From: JAFGLZ01 sp964622545
GTDB lineage: Bacteria; Planctomycetota; Phycisphaerae; UBA1845; JAFGLZ01
NCBI GenBank assembly: GCA_964622545.1
Contig: CAZUQM010000017.1
Coordinates: 1-64,000, forward strand
DNA length: 64,000 bases
Direction of reading: 5' to 3'
Shown here: piece by piece, positions 8,646 to 17,467 of the stretch
How positions within the stretch are numbered: the first letter of the stretch is position 1
Layout: each line of letters starts with the position of its first letter
Notes under the pieces: model-generated
Seen by the model: only the letters and a program-made list of their open reading frames with translations
Databases searched by the model: none
Told to the model about the DNA's origin: nothing
Translations under genes and position numbers: made by a program

Positions 8646-9614
8646 CTAGTCCACGACAACGTCCACGGTCGGGGCCGAGACCCATGCCCCCCCGTCCGTG
8701 GCCCACAGCCGGAAGCTGTACGTCCCCTCGCTATCGGCGGTGAAGGTCGTTTCGCGCCCCTCGAGCTCAGCCACCGACTGACGGTCGAGGATGTCGCCCT
8801 CGTCGTCGCGCACCGTGCGGTAGACGATCCATGCCCACTGCGTCACGACGGTCGATGTGCTGCTCGGATCGAGCGAACCGGCCAGGTCGAACACCTGGCC
8901 CACGGGGAAGGGAGCCACCCGACCCTCTCGGGGCGCAGCATCGGCCGTAACGATCAGCGCGCCTGCCTCGGCCTGGAGCGACGCGGCCACGCGTCGCAGC
9001 GAGACCCGCCAGGCCACCTCTTCCTCGGCGGGCAGGGGGACCGTCAGGCTGGTGGTATCGCGGATCTCGCGCCGCAGGCCGGTCAACACGTTTCGCTTGG
9101 CGTTGAGGCGCATCCGCTCATAGCGAATCGTCACGTCCGTCTCGGCCAGGTCCGTGCGAGACTGGAACGGCTGACGATAGCGGATCTCGATCGTGATCGT
9201 CCCATCGTTATGCGGCGTGACCTCGACGGCGGGGCCCTCCCGATTCAACGCCCCGGCCGCGACCTGCGACGGCGCCGCCAATCCCGTCTGGAGGTTCCAC
9301 TGCCACAACGCCGTCCCACCCGGGGCGACGACGCCCTCAAAGAGGGGTTGCCCTTGCGTGTCGAACGAGATGAATCGGCCGGCCAGGCCCTGACGCCAAC
9401 CGAAGGCCTCCACGATGCTAAGGTTGCCCGTGAAGCTGATCTGCCACACGCCGGGCAGGTCGAGCGCGACGGCCTTGGGCAGATTGTTGGGGTCGTTGGC
9501 GGGGGAGGCCGGTGGGCATTCGGGGTCGAAGCCGCAGCCGGCGCAACCGAGCAGAACCCCGACCGCCAAGGCCGGCCATCGGCAGCGATGCACGCTCGTC
9601 GAGATCACCCGCAT
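8646..9614 (-). CDS. Secreted lipoprotein, third member of a paralogous trio
   Basis: 322 aa, no known function. The signal peptide ends in a lipobox (LLGCAG-C), so it is probably a membrane-anchored lipoprotein. The N-terminal half begins with a LPGVWQISFTGN strand motif and describes a beta-rich domain. The C-terminus (EGTYSFRLWATDGG...) looks like a PKD/Ig-type strand. The same start and end motifs occur in the next two genes upstream, so the three arose by duplication. AGGAG lies before the ATG. It sits 22 bp after the second paralogue in one minus-strand operon. Confidence 0.82.
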   Translation of the reverse strand: MRVISTSVHRCRWPALAVGVLLGCAGCGFDPECPPASPANDPNNLPKAVALDLPGVWQISFTGNLSIVEAFGWRQGLAGRFISFDTQGQPLFEGVVAPGGTALWQWNLQTGLAAPSQVAAGALNREGPAVEVTPHNDGTITIEIRYRQPFQSRTDLAETDVTIRYERMRLNAKRNVLTGLRREIRDTTSLTVPLPAEEEVAWRVSLRRVAASLQAEAGALIVTADAAPREGRVAPFPVGQVFDLAGSLDPSSTSTVVTQWAWIVYRTVRDDEGDILDRQSVAELEGRETTFTADSEGTYSFRLWATDGGAWVSAPTVDVVVD

Positions 9615-9636
9615 GTCATCTCCTGCGCGGCACCCC

Positions 9637-10668
9637 TCACTGAACCAAAACCCATCGCGTCTGGGCCGACGTCTCGCCCAGCCATGACGTCGACCGCCAC
9701 AGCACGCCGTCGGTCACGTAGAGCGTGACGTAGTACCGCCCAGGGCTGGCCGCGATGAAGCCGCTGGTTTCGCCGGCCGACACGCGGACCCGTTCGCGTT
9801 CGATCACGGCCCCGGTCGCCTCATCGGTTAGCTCGCGGACCACGTGCCAGCGGTAGGTCAAGTTGGTCGCGGCCGGCGCTGTCGTGTCGCCGGCGTCCAG
9901 CGAGAAGAACTGCCCCGTGCCGAAAGTGACGTTGTCGTTGTAAGGCGGCGGGGGGCCGGTCGCCACGGTGATCCGGCCGGCCGGAGAGATGTCGCCCAGC
10001 AGCTCCTTGGTTTCGATGTCGACCTCCTCGAGCAACACCTCACCGATCTGGTGCAGCTCCGCGGGGGCCGGGTCGGCCGAGGAATCCGTCACCACGGTCA
10101 TGTTCGCCGTAAGCTGACCGGCGACCGGTCCGAGCCGCATCTGGTCGAGCACGATCTGAATGGCGCGCGAATCCGCTCCGGACGATTGCACCTGCGTCCA
10201 ACCCATGATGGCCGTCACCGTGCCATCGGGACGCTCCTCCACCGAGGCCCGCACGCCGGCAACCGTAACCGCTCCGGTCTCCGGCAGACCGATCGACAAC
10301 CCCACGGCGGCGATGCCCCTGGCCAGGTCGATCTCCCACAGGCCGACCTCGCCGGCCGCGCCCAGCGTGCCGAGATACTTCAGGTCCCCCAACAGGTCGA
10401 ACGTCAGGAACGAGCTGCCGTCGATCATGAGCGCCCGCCCGGCCAGCTTGGCGGTGGCCGCGGTGCGAAGCGCATCGCCGGCCAGCAGGCTCAGCCGATA
10501 CGACCCGGCGAGGCGCGTCTTGGTCAGCGCGATACCGGGCGCCGTCGGGGAAAGGTCGCCGAAGTAGCATCCGACGGGCACGGCCGCGAGCAAGACGACC
10601 GCGCCGACGGCGATCGACCGCCGCAGCCGGGTGGTGCCATGCAACGATCTGTAGCGGCCTGGGCTCAC
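9637..10668 (-). CDS. Secreted protein, second member of the paralogous trio
   Basis: 343 aa, no known function. I place the start at a GTG whose TG overlaps the TGA stop of the preceding gene (GTGA), with AAGGAGG about 7 nt upstream; an upstream ATG would lie deep inside that gene. A hydrophobic stretch ends in VPVGC (residue about 30), a plausible lipobox. The LAGSYRLSLLAG motif near the mature N-terminus and the SPGRYYVTLYVTDG motif near the C-terminus match the two flanking paralogues. It is probably co-translated with them and envelope-located. Confidence 0.82.
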   Translation of the reverse strand: MSPGRYRSLHGTTRLRRSIAVGAVVLLAAVPVGCYFGDLSPTAPGIALTKTRLAGSYRLSLLAGDALRTAATAKLAGRALMIDGSSFLTFDLLGDLKYLGTLGAAGEVGLWEIDLARGIAAVGLSIGLPETGAVTVAGVRASVEERPDGTVTAIMGWTQVQSSGADSRAIQIVLDQMRLGPVAGQLTANMTVVTDSSADPAPAELHQIGEVLLEEVDIETKELLGDISPAGRITVATGPPPPYNDNVTFGTGQFFSLDAGDTTAPAATNLTYRWHVVRELTDEATGAVIERERVRVSAGETSGFIAASPGRYYVTLYVTDGVLWRSTSWLGETSAQTRWVLVQ

Positions 10669-11681
10669 AGACCCTCCTTGGAGGCGACCTCGCCCTCGAC
10701 CCGCGTGATGAGCGGCAGGCTCGCCGCCCACTGCGTGCCGTCGGTGATCCAACATCGCACGAAGTAGGTGCCCGCAGCCTCGGCGGTGAACGAGCTCGTC
10801 ACGCCGTCGGGCGCGGTCGCCGCTCCGCCGCCGACCAGCCGTCCGAAGGCATCCAGCTCACGCCGCTCGATCGACCACTGATACGTCAGGCCGTCCGGGC
10901 CGGTCGTGCCGCTCGCATCGAGATCGAAGACCGCCCCGACCGGATGCGGGATCGACCCGCCGCCGCGGGGCACCAGCCGACCGTCAGGCTCGATGGTCGC
11001 GGCCGGGGTCTGCATGCTCACGTCGATCTTCCTCAACCAGACCGTGCCGCCGAAGCTCGTCCGCTCCGGTGCGGGCGAGGTCATGTCGCGTTCGGTCTGA
11101 GTCAGCAGGGCCGACATCACCTGGCCGGTGGGGTCGATGCGCAGGTCCACCAGTTCCCATGTCAGGTCGAACCCGACCACGTCGAAACCTTGATGGACGC
11201 GAAACGCGTAGCGCACGGTCGCTCCCGGCGTGTTCGGGTCGTTCGGGTCTCCGTCGGCGCCCGTGTCGTCGACGTCGGCGGTGATGCCGCTGGCGCTGTC
11301 GTAGGTCATGCCGAAACGGACCACGCCAAGGAGGTCGCTGGCCCGACCGGCGGCGAAGTCGACCTGCCACAGACCCACCGCCTGACCCGGTGCGAGCAGG
11401 CCGAGGTGGCGCAGATCCCCGTCGTCGTCGAAGTGCAGCAGCGCGTCGGCCAGCAACGGCTCGTTCTGCGCGCTGTTGAAGGGCGTGGTGTCGTTGTAGC
11501 TCACCGAGGCCAACCACGTGCCGGGCAGGTCAACCCGGGTGACGGGCGCGGCGACAGGGTCGGAGATCGGACACGTGGAGAACTCGTCGCAGCCGAAGGC
11601 GAGCAGGGCCAGGACAAGCGAAGACCACCGCAGGGCCGTCCGTCCAATCCGCCTGGTCGCTCCGGCCGGCCGGCACGTCAT
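10665..11681 (-). CDS. Secreted lipoprotein, first member of the paralogous trio
   Basis: 338 aa, no known function. Its signal peptide carries the lipobox LLAFGC. The mature N-terminus has LPGTWLASVSYN, and the C-terminus has AAGTYFVRCWITDG, the same bookends as the two downstream paralogues. The middle is beta-rich with an acidic DPNDPNTPG stretch. Its ATG overlaps the stop of the upstream dehydrogenase (ATGA), with GGAGG 9 nt before it, so translation is coupled. This suggests one transcript from the dehydrogenase through all three lipoproteins. Confidence 0.82.
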   Translation of the reverse strand: MTCRPAGATRRIGRTALRWSSLVLALLAFGCDEFSTCPISDPVAAPVTRVDLPGTWLASVSYNDTTPFNSAQNEPLLADALLHFDDDGDLRHLGLLAPGQAVGLWQVDFAAGRASDLLGVVRFGMTYDSASGITADVDDTGADGDPNDPNTPGATVRYAFRVHQGFDVVGFDLTWELVDLRIDPTGQVMSALLTQTERDMTSPAPERTSFGGTVWLRKIDVSMQTPAATIEPDGRLVPRGGGSIPHPVGAVFDLDASGTTGPDGLTYQWSIERRELDAFGRLVGGGAATAPDGVTSSFTAEAAGTYFVRCWITDGTQWAASLPLITRVEGEVASKEGL

Positions 11682-12661
11682 CGATCGAGCACCTCCGGAT
11701 TGACGGGCGTGGGCGGCCGCTCGCCGCTCAGGACCGCCAGCAGGTTGTTCGCCGCCAGCTCGGCCATCTTGGCGCGCGTCGCCCCGCTGGCCGAGCCGAT
11801 ATGCGGCAGGCAGACCACGTTGTCCAGGTCGGTCAGGCCGGGCGTGATCTCCGGTTCGCGCTCGAACACATCGAGACCCGCTCCGGCGATCGTCCTGTTG
11901 CGCAGCGCTTCAACGAGGGCACCCTCGTCGATCACCGGCCCCCGGGCGGTGTTGATGATGTGGGCCGACGGCTTCATCTTGGCCAGCTCGTCGGCGCCGA
12001 TCAGGTGATGCGTCTGGTCCGTCAGCGGCACGTGGATGCTGACGAAATCGCTCTCGGTCAGGAGCTCCTCGAGCGAGACTTTTCTCGCGCCGAGCTTGGC
12101 CATCTCGGCGTTGGGCGCTTCGGCCTCATCGTGGTAGAGGACGGACATGTCGAACCCGGCCGACCGTCGCGCCGTCGCGGTGCCGATCCTCCCGGCACCG
12201 ATAATGCCCAACGTCCCACCGCAAATGTCCTGACCGTGAAACTGCATCGGTCCCCAGCCGTCCCACTGCCCCGAACGAAGGAACCTGTCCGACTCGACGA
12301 TGCGCCGCGCGCTGGCCATCAGCAAGGCCCAGGCCAGGTCGGCCGTCGTCTCGGTCAGGACCTCGGGCGTGTTCGTGATCACGATGCCCCGCCGGTTGGC
12401 CGCGTCCAGATCGACGTTGTTGAAACCGACGGCGTAGTTGGCGAACACCTTGCACTGCGAGCCGGCCACGTCGAAGGCCTCGTCGTCGAGCCGGTTGACC
12501 AGCTCGGTCAGCACGCCGTCACGACCGGCGATCATCTCCAGGAACTCGGCCCGCGTCAGCGATCGCTCGTCGGGATTCACATCCACGCGGTCGCAGTGCT
12601 GCTCGAGCAGGTCGATGCCGTTCTGAGGGATCCGGCGGGTGACGGCTACGTTGGCGCTCAT
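11678..12661 (-). CDS. D-isomer-specific 2-hydroxyacid dehydrogenase (glyoxylate/hydroxypyruvate reductase-like)
   Basis: 327 aa, cytoplasmic NAD(P)H-dependent enzyme that reduces a 2-keto acid such as glyoxylate or hydroxypyruvate. The dinucleotide-binding GIIGAGRIG loop, the NTARGPVID catalytic-Arg strand, FEREPE (Glu) and LPHIGSA (His) all appear in the expected order. Start at MSANVAVT because GGAGG is 7 nt upstream; longer frames add a low-complexity leader. It is the first gene of an operon with three secreted lipoproteins, an unusual pairing. Exact substrate is not settled by sequence. Confidence 0.92.
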   Translation of the reverse strand: MSANVAVTRRIPQNGIDLLEQHCDRVDVNPDERSLTRAEFLEMIAGRDGVLTELVNRLDDEAFDVAGSQCKVFANYAVGFNNVDLDAANRRGIVITNTPEVLTETTADLAWALLMASARRIVESDRFLRSGQWDGWGPMQFHGQDICGGTLGIIGAGRIGTATARRSAGFDMSVLYHDEAEAPNAEMAKLGARKVSLEELLTESDFVSIHVPLTDQTHHLIGADELAKMKPSAHIINTARGPVIDEGALVEALRNRTIAGAGLDVFEREPEITPGLTDLDNVVCLPHIGSASGATRAKMAELAANNLLAVLSGERPPTPVNPEVLDR

Positions 12662-12983
12662 CGCGTCCTCCGATTCGGTGACGGGCCGGTCCGGGACCCC
12701 GTGGGGCCCCCGCCCGGGGCCAGACCGATTCAATCCGGATGCGGGATCACACCAGCCTAGGGTAACGCAAGCTCGACCTTCGGGAAACGCCTGCGAGGGG
12801 ATTTCCGTCGAATGGATCGTGCGGTCGTCGGCCCCCGAAACCGGCCTGAGCCGCAGCCGAACGGGCGCACATTGACATTCATGCCCATCGTCCGATAGGC
12901 TAATCAGTTAGGTTTGACCCACAGCAGCGCGCCGCCCTAGGGCGACCGCGCCAAGCCACGACACTCGCCGGGAGACGACGACC
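12662..12983. other. Divergent intergenic region
   Basis: It separates the minus-strand dehydrogenase operon from the plus-strand SH3-protein gene, so both promoters should be here. I see one sigma70-like candidate for the plus-strand gene at 12872-12901. No reading frame, repeat or RNA is evident. Confidence 0.4.
12872..12901 (+). promoter_or_regulatory. Candidate sigma70-type promoter for the SH3-domain gene
   Basis: A perfect TTGACA is followed after 18 nt by TAGGCT. The -10 match is only partial; the leader to the ATG would be about 75 nt. Confidence 0.35.
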
Positions 12984-14432
12984 ATGCGTTCCAACACGAG
13001 CACATGGCAGTGGACAAGCCTCGCACTGCTGGCGTTGGGGGTGGTGGGCTATGCCGGTCAAGGCCTGATGGCCGCGGCCTCGACCAAGCCCGCGTCCAAG
13101 AAGGGCGGCTTCCCGTATGTCGGCGTCGTGACGGGCAACGACGTCTACGTCCGTAGCCGAGACGACCAGAACTGGTACCCGACCACCAAGCTCAACAAGG
13201 GCGACCGCGTCGAGGTCCACGAGGAGAAGCTCGGGTGGCTGAAGATCCGGCCGCCACGGGGCAGCTTCTGCTATGTCGACAAGGCCTTCGTGGCCCGCGA
13301 CCGCGGCAACAAGGGCGTGATCAAGGGCGACAACGTCTACATCCGCGCCGGAAGCCAGTTGCCCAAGTTCGAGCGGAACAAGCGAGCCGTCGTCACCCAG
13401 CTCGATAAGGGCGCCGAGGTCACCATCATCGACGAGCATAAGGACGGCTACTACAAGATCGTCCCGCCGGACTCCGCCTACTACTGGATCTACGGCGATT
13501 ACGTCAAGAAGCTCGATACGGCGGCCGCCGAGGCCGAGCCGGCCAAGCTGCCGGACATCGACCCGATCAAGAAGGAAGACGACAAGGCAACGGCCAAGCC
13601 CGAGACGGACATACCGGCCGAGGCCGACAGCCCGAAGAAACCGCCTGCCGACGCGCTGGTCCAGCCTGAAGCCACGTCGGCCCGGGAGCGCCTCCTCGGA
13701 CCGGACACGGCCAAGGCGCCGACGGCGAAGAAGCCCCCCGCCGACGAGCCCGAGGCACCGCCCGCTGAGCAGCCCAAGCCCAAACCGCTCTTGAACATCT
13801 GGCAGAAGAAGCTGGACATGCTCAACGCCGAGTGGCGTGCAGCCCTGAGGAAACGACCGCGCGAGGCGGAGGACTTCCGATCCCTGCGCGAACGCTTCCT
13901 GCCCATCGCCCAGCAGAAGCAAGAGGACATCCCCAGGCAATATGCCCAGATCCGCCTCGAGCAGATCGACCAGGTTCTCGACGACCTGGCCCGTTTGAAG
14001 GAGGTCCGCTCGATCCTCAGCAGCCTCGACGAGCGAAAGCAGAGGCGAGCCGAAGCGAGCACGAAGCCGGCCGTCAAGGCCGCGCCCCCGCGACCGGACT
14101 ATCAGGGCGTGCTCGAGCGAAGCTTCGCCTTCGAGGGTCGCTACCGCGTTGTCAGACCCGCGGACAAGAAGACGCTCGTCTACGTGGAGTTCGCCGCCGA
14201 TGCGTCGATGGACCCGCAGCAATACGTCGGACGCTACGTGAACGTCTGGGTCAAGACCAAGCGCTACGACGAGTCGGTCCGCCGGAACGTCGTGGTCCCC
14301 GCCAAGATCGCATTGGCGTCCCCGCCGAAGGCCCCGGCCGGGACCGGGCCGGCCTCGCCCGGTCCGCCCGCGCCCGTCTCAGGCGAGCCTACGAAGGCGA
14401 ACCAGCCGGCCTCGGTCGATACCCTGGAATGA
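12984..14432 (+). CDS. Secreted bacterial SH3-domain protein
   Basis: 482 aa. After an N-terminal signal peptide (about residues 10-32) come two SH3-like domains: one with VVTGNDVYVRS (47-57), and another beginning IKGDNVYIRAGS (about 113-124) and ending KIVPPDSAYYWIYGDYV. The middle (about 175-275) is Ala/Pro/Lys/Glu-rich linker, followed by a helical segment with FRSLRERFLPIAQ and a beta-rich C-terminal part. SH3-type domains bind cell-wall or surface ligands, so an envelope-associated role is inferred. GGGAGA lies upstream of the ATG. A small lipoprotein gene follows 16 bp later, suggesting an operon. Confidence 0.8.
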   Translation: MRSNTSTWQWTSLALLALGVVGYAGQGLMAAASTKPASKKGGFPYVGVVTGNDVYVRSRDDQNWYPTTKLNKGDRVEVHEEKLGWLKIRPPRGSFCYVDKAFVARDRGNKGVIKGDNVYIRAGSQLPKFERNKRAVVTQLDKGAEVTIIDEHKDGYYKIVPPDSAYYWIYGDYVKKLDTAAAEAEPAKLPDIDPIKKEDDKATAKPETDIPAEADSPKKPPADALVQPEATSARERLLGPDTAKAPTAKKPPADEPEAPPAEQPKPKPLLNIWQKKLDMLNAEWRAALRKRPREAEDFRSLRERFLPIAQQKQEDIPRQYAQIRLEQIDQVLDDLARLKEVRSILSSLDERKQRRAEASTKPAVKAAPPRPDYQGVLERSFAFEGRYRVVRPADKKTLVYVEFAADASMDPQQYVGRYVNVWVKTKRYDESVRRNVVVPAKIALASPPKAPAGTGPASPGPPAPVSGEPTKANQPASVDTLE

Positions 14433-14448
14433 TCAACGGAGCTGAATC

Positions 14449-14676
14449 ATGAGCCGCCTGACCGATACGATCACACGCTACTACCTGCTGAGCCTGGCCG
14501 CCCTGCCTCTGCTGGCCCAGACCTCCGGCTGCCTCGGCAACACCGACAACGAGGTGCGGCAGACGCTCGCCGCGACGGCCAGCACGGTCGTCTCGGCCAT
14601 GGTCAGCGCGATCATCAGCGACGCCGTCAACGGCCTGATGGACGTGTCGAGCTCGCCGTTCTCGCAGTTCCTGTGA
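14449..14676 (+). CDS. Small lipoprotein
   Basis: 75 aa. A hydrophobic N-terminus ends in LAQTSGC, a plausible lipobox (Cys at residue 25), followed by a short mature part rich in Ala, Ser and Val. GGAGCTGAATC precedes the ATG. The mature part has alternating small residues suggesting a helical membrane-associated or oligomerising peptide. No family recognised. It follows the SH3-domain gene closely and may be its partner. Confidence 0.65.
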   Translation: MSRLTDTITRYYLLSLAALPLLAQTSGCLGNTDNEVRQTLAATASTVVSAMVSAIISDAVNGLMDVSSSPFSQFL

Positions 14677-14816
14677 GTCTCGAACCGGCGATCGTCGGCG
14701 ACGGCGCCTTGAACAGCGATTGACCGTTGTGGTACGGCCGTCCCCGGGCCGTGAGGCGTCGAGCTACCCAGCCGAGGGCGGCTGGGCCACGTTAAGCAAG
14801 GCCTTCGGCTGTTCGA

Positions 14817-15695
14817 CTATCCCTGCCCTTGGCCTTGTTCTTCGCGACCGACCACCGCAATGCCCAGCTCATCGGCCAGGGCCAGCGTCTCGTCGCGCTT
14901 CACGATCAGCGTGATCCTCGCCTCGACGACCAAACACCCCGCGCCGGCCGCGTGAAGATTGCGAATCGTGTCCGGCCCGATCGTGGGCACGTCGAAGCGC
15001 ATGTCCTGGTCCGGCTTGCCGACCTTGACGTGCACCCAGCCGCCCTTGCGACAGAGGTCGCCGGCGCGGGCGATCATGCGGTCGGTGCCCTCGATGGCCT
15101 CGACCGCGATCACGTCGCCATCCATGACGGCCACCGATTGGCCGATGTCGAGCCGGCCCATCTCCTTGGCGATCCGCCAGCCGAGATCGGCGTCGCGAAG
15201 CTGCGCGGGTGTGGGCTGCTTCCGCGTCATCACGCCGACGTCGGCCATCGCTTCGGGGCAGTATTGCGTCGAATCCACGAGCCTCACTCCACGCGCGCTC
15301 AGCTTGTCGCCCACGGCGCACAAGACCGTATCATTCCGCCGATCGGGCAGCTCGAAGAACCACATGCGTACGGTCGTCCAATCGGGCGGGTATCGCAAAA
15401 CCATCCGCCACAGCGGCAAGAGCATGTCGGTCTTGTGGACGCTGCCGGCCAGGATCGCTTGCTGCACGCGTCCACGCCGCAACAGGCGAATCCACCGACC
15501 GAGTTGGGCGATGCTGCTCCAGTGGAAACTGTCGGCCAGATCGCGGAGCCCCTCGTCGGCCAGGCCCCTCAACCCGACCACCACCAGGCGCCGTCCGCGA
15601 CGTTTCGCCCCGCGAGCGACCAGCCAGGGGAACTCGCCCGCGCCGGCAATCAGGCCCAGGGTGGACGTGTCGGCTTCGGGGGTCTCGGCGGCCAT
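14817..15695 (-). CDS. lpxI: UDP-2,3-diacylglucosamine pyrophosphatase LpxI
   Basis: 292 aa, DUF1009 family. LpxI hydrolyses UDP-2,3-diacylglucosamine to lipid X, a cytoplasmic step of lipid A synthesis that replaces LpxH in some bacteria. N-terminal LGLIAGAGEFPWLVARGA and late VKVGKPDQDMRFDVPTIGP and KRDETLALADELGIAV segments are typical of the family. It follows lpxD by 16 bp in the same direction. With lpxD it argues that this organism builds lipid A and an outer membrane. Confidence 0.93.
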   Translation of the reverse strand: MAAETPEADTSTLGLIAGAGEFPWLVARGAKRRGRRLVVVGLRGLADEGLRDLADSFHWSSIAQLGRWIRLLRRGRVQQAILAGSVHKTDMLLPLWRMVLRYPPDWTTVRMWFFELPDRRNDTVLCAVGDKLSARGVRLVDSTQYCPEAMADVGVMTRKQPTPAQLRDADLGWRIAKEMGRLDIGQSVAVMDGDVIAVEAIEGTDRMIARAGDLCRKGGWVHVKVGKPDQDMRFDVPTIGPDTIRNLHAAGAGCLVVEARITLIVKRDETLALADELGIAVVGREEQGQGQG

Positions 15696-15711
15696 GCTTG
15701 CTCGGTGCGGG

Positions 15712-16836
15712 CTATCTCCGTCGATCCTGCCGCGACGGGCTCGAACCCTTCCCGGTGCGGGGGTTCGTCCGCCGGCCGCCCTTGCCGTCGGGCAGCATGC
15801 GCTCTAGGGACGCCACCCGCTCGGGCAGCGTCTTGAGCTGATTGTACATGGCCGTCAGCCGGCTGAGGATGGCGACCTCGCGCTTCTTCTGTCGGGCCGG
15901 AATGGCGGGCTGGCCCAGGACCGACTCGCCCGGAGCGATGTCGTTGATCACGCCGGCCTTGGCCCCGATCGTCACGTTATCGCCGATGGTGATGTGTCCC
16001 ACGACGCCCACCTGTCCGGCCAGCGTGACGTGGTTGCCCATCGTCACCGACCCGGCCAGGCCCGATTGCGCGACCAGCATGCAGTTCTCGCCGACCTTCG
16101 TGCCGTGCCCGATGGCGATCAGGTTGCTCATCTTCGTGCCCGAGCCGATGCGCGTCTTGCCCAGCGTCGCCCGGTCGATCGTGCAGTTGGCGCCGATCTC
16201 CACGTCGTCGCCGATCTCGACGATGCCCGCCTGCGGGATCTTCTGCCATGTCTGGCCCACCGGGGCATAGCCCAGGCCGTCGTTGCCGATGACCGTGCCC
16301 GAGTGAAGCGTCACCCGGTCGCCCATCACCGTACCGTCGTAGACGACCACGTTCGGCATCAACACGACGTCGTCGCCGATGCGGCAGTCCGGACCGATGT
16401 AGCAGCCCGGGTAGATCGTCGCGTTCCGACCGATCACCACGCCGCCGGCGATCGTCACGTTGTGTTGGACGTTCGCACCCTCGCCGAGCGTGGCGGTCTC
16501 GTCGATCACGGCGCTCGGGTCGATGCCGACCTTCGGGTGCTCCCGGAAGCCGTGCAGGTGCACGATCAGCAGGGCGATGGCCGTGTAGGGCTCGGGGCAG
16601 CGGATCACCACCAGCGTCTCCGGCGCGGGCTGCTCAAGGTCGACCACCACGGCCGAGGCCTTCGTTTCCGACAGCATCCGGACATAACGCCGATTGGCCA
16701 GGAAGCTGATCTCGCCCTCACCGGCCTCCTCCAAGGTGTTGGCTGCGTGGATCTCGAGCGAAGCATCCCCCTCGACCCGGCAGGCGATGCCCTGCGATTC
16801 CAGAAACCGACATAAGTCGGCGAGCGTCTTCGCCAT
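15712..16836 (-). CDS. lpxD: UDP-3-O-acylglucosamine N-acyltransferase LpxD
   Basis: 374 aa. LpxD transfers the second acyl chain from acyl-ACP to UDP-3-O-acyl-glucosamine in lipid A synthesis. The N-terminal uridine-binding domain (LADLCRFLES ... ISFLANRRYV) is followed by a long left-handed hexapeptide-repeat beta helix (about residues 105-320) with the conserved SNLIAIGHGTKVGEN segment bearing the catalytic His. A basic, Arg-rich C-terminal tail follows a short coiled-coil-like helix. The start MAKTLADL was preferred to an upstream in-frame ATG; the only purine-rich site is 12 nt away, so the start is not firm. Operon with lpxI. Confidence 0.94.
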   Translation of the reverse strand: MAKTLADLCRFLESQGIACRVEGDASLEIHAANTLEEAGEGEISFLANRRYVRMLSETKASAVVVDLEQPAPETLVVIRCPEPYTAIALLIVHLHGFREHPKVGIDPSAVIDETATLGEGANVQHNVTIAGGVVIGRNATIYPGCYIGPDCRIGDDVVLMPNVVVYDGTVMGDRVTLHSGTVIGNDGLGYAPVGQTWQKIPQAGIVEIGDDVEIGANCTIDRATLGKTRIGSGTKMSNLIAIGHGTKVGENCMLVAQSGLAGSVTMGNHVTLAGQVGVVGHITIGDNVTIGAKAGVINDIAPGESVLGQPAIPARQKKREVAILSRLTAMYNQLKTLPERVASLERMLPDGKGGRRTNPRTGKGSSPSRQDRRR

Positions 16837-16960
16837 GACTGGCCCTGTTCCTCTCGTAACGGTTGCCCGGTTCAAACCCCAGATGCTAATCCGCCGCCGA
16901 TGCGCGTGTCAAACCGGCCGGGCGGATGCCCACGCTTCCTTCCCCGCTTCCCCGACCGCG

Positions 16961-16988
16961 TTGTAGCCCGGTCGCGGATCGATACAAT
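16961..16988 (+). promoter_or_regulatory. Candidate promoter for the VOC-family gene
   Basis: TTGTAG and TACAAT are separated by 16 nt, in a region otherwise without a gene between divergent lpxD and the VOC gene. Transcription would start about 60 nt before the GTG. Confidence 0.4.
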
Positions 16989-17059
16989 GTCGGCTTCGTG
17001 GCCCGATCCGTCGGAGCCGCTGGCAACCGAAACCCTGACGCGACCTGCCGGAGGAGACC

Positions 17060-17455
17060 GTGATCGCACCCGTCTTCAGCATCGTCGAACACATGGGCAT
17101 CGCCGTGGCCGACCCCAAGGCCTCGGCCGCGTGGTATGAGAAGGTGCTCGATTTCAAGGAGATCTTCAGCAACGGGGCTGAGCCGCCGACGCTACTGGTC
17201 GAACACCCGAGCGGCTTCCGCTTGGAGGTCATCCCCAAGACCGACAGGCCCCAGCCCGAGCGCGAGCCCCGCGATCCCGGCTGGTCGCACATCGCTCTGA
17301 AGGTCGCCGACCTCGACGCCGCGGCGGCCGAGCTCACCTCGCGTGGTCTGGTCTTCGACGACGACCCCGTCGAGGCCGTCGGCGGCGGGCGCATCCTCAA
17401 CTTCAGCGATCCCGACGGCAACATGATGCAGATCGTCGAGCGGCCTGCGTCGTAG
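17060..17455 (+). CDS. VOC (glyoxalase/bleomycin-resistance) family protein
   Basis: 131 aa, cytoplasmic metal-binding beta-alpha-beta-beta-beta fold. IVEHMGIAVADP (8-19) and GWSHIALKVADL are the two paired strands with potential ligand His residues; FSDPDGNMMQIVE at the end has the usual final Glu ligand. A GTG start with GGAGGAG just upstream is used. The family covers glyoxalases, dioxygenases and epimerases, so no specific substrate can be named. Convergent with the SDR gene, 12 bp apart. Confidence 0.85.
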   Translation: MIAPVFSIVEHMGIAVADPKASAAWYEKVLDFKEIFSNGAEPPTLLVEHPSGFRLEVIPKTDRPQPEREPRDPGWSHIALKVADLDAAAAELTSRGLVFDDDPVEAVGGGRILNFSDPDGNMMQIVERPAS

Positions 17456-17467
17456 CGACCGACGGCG

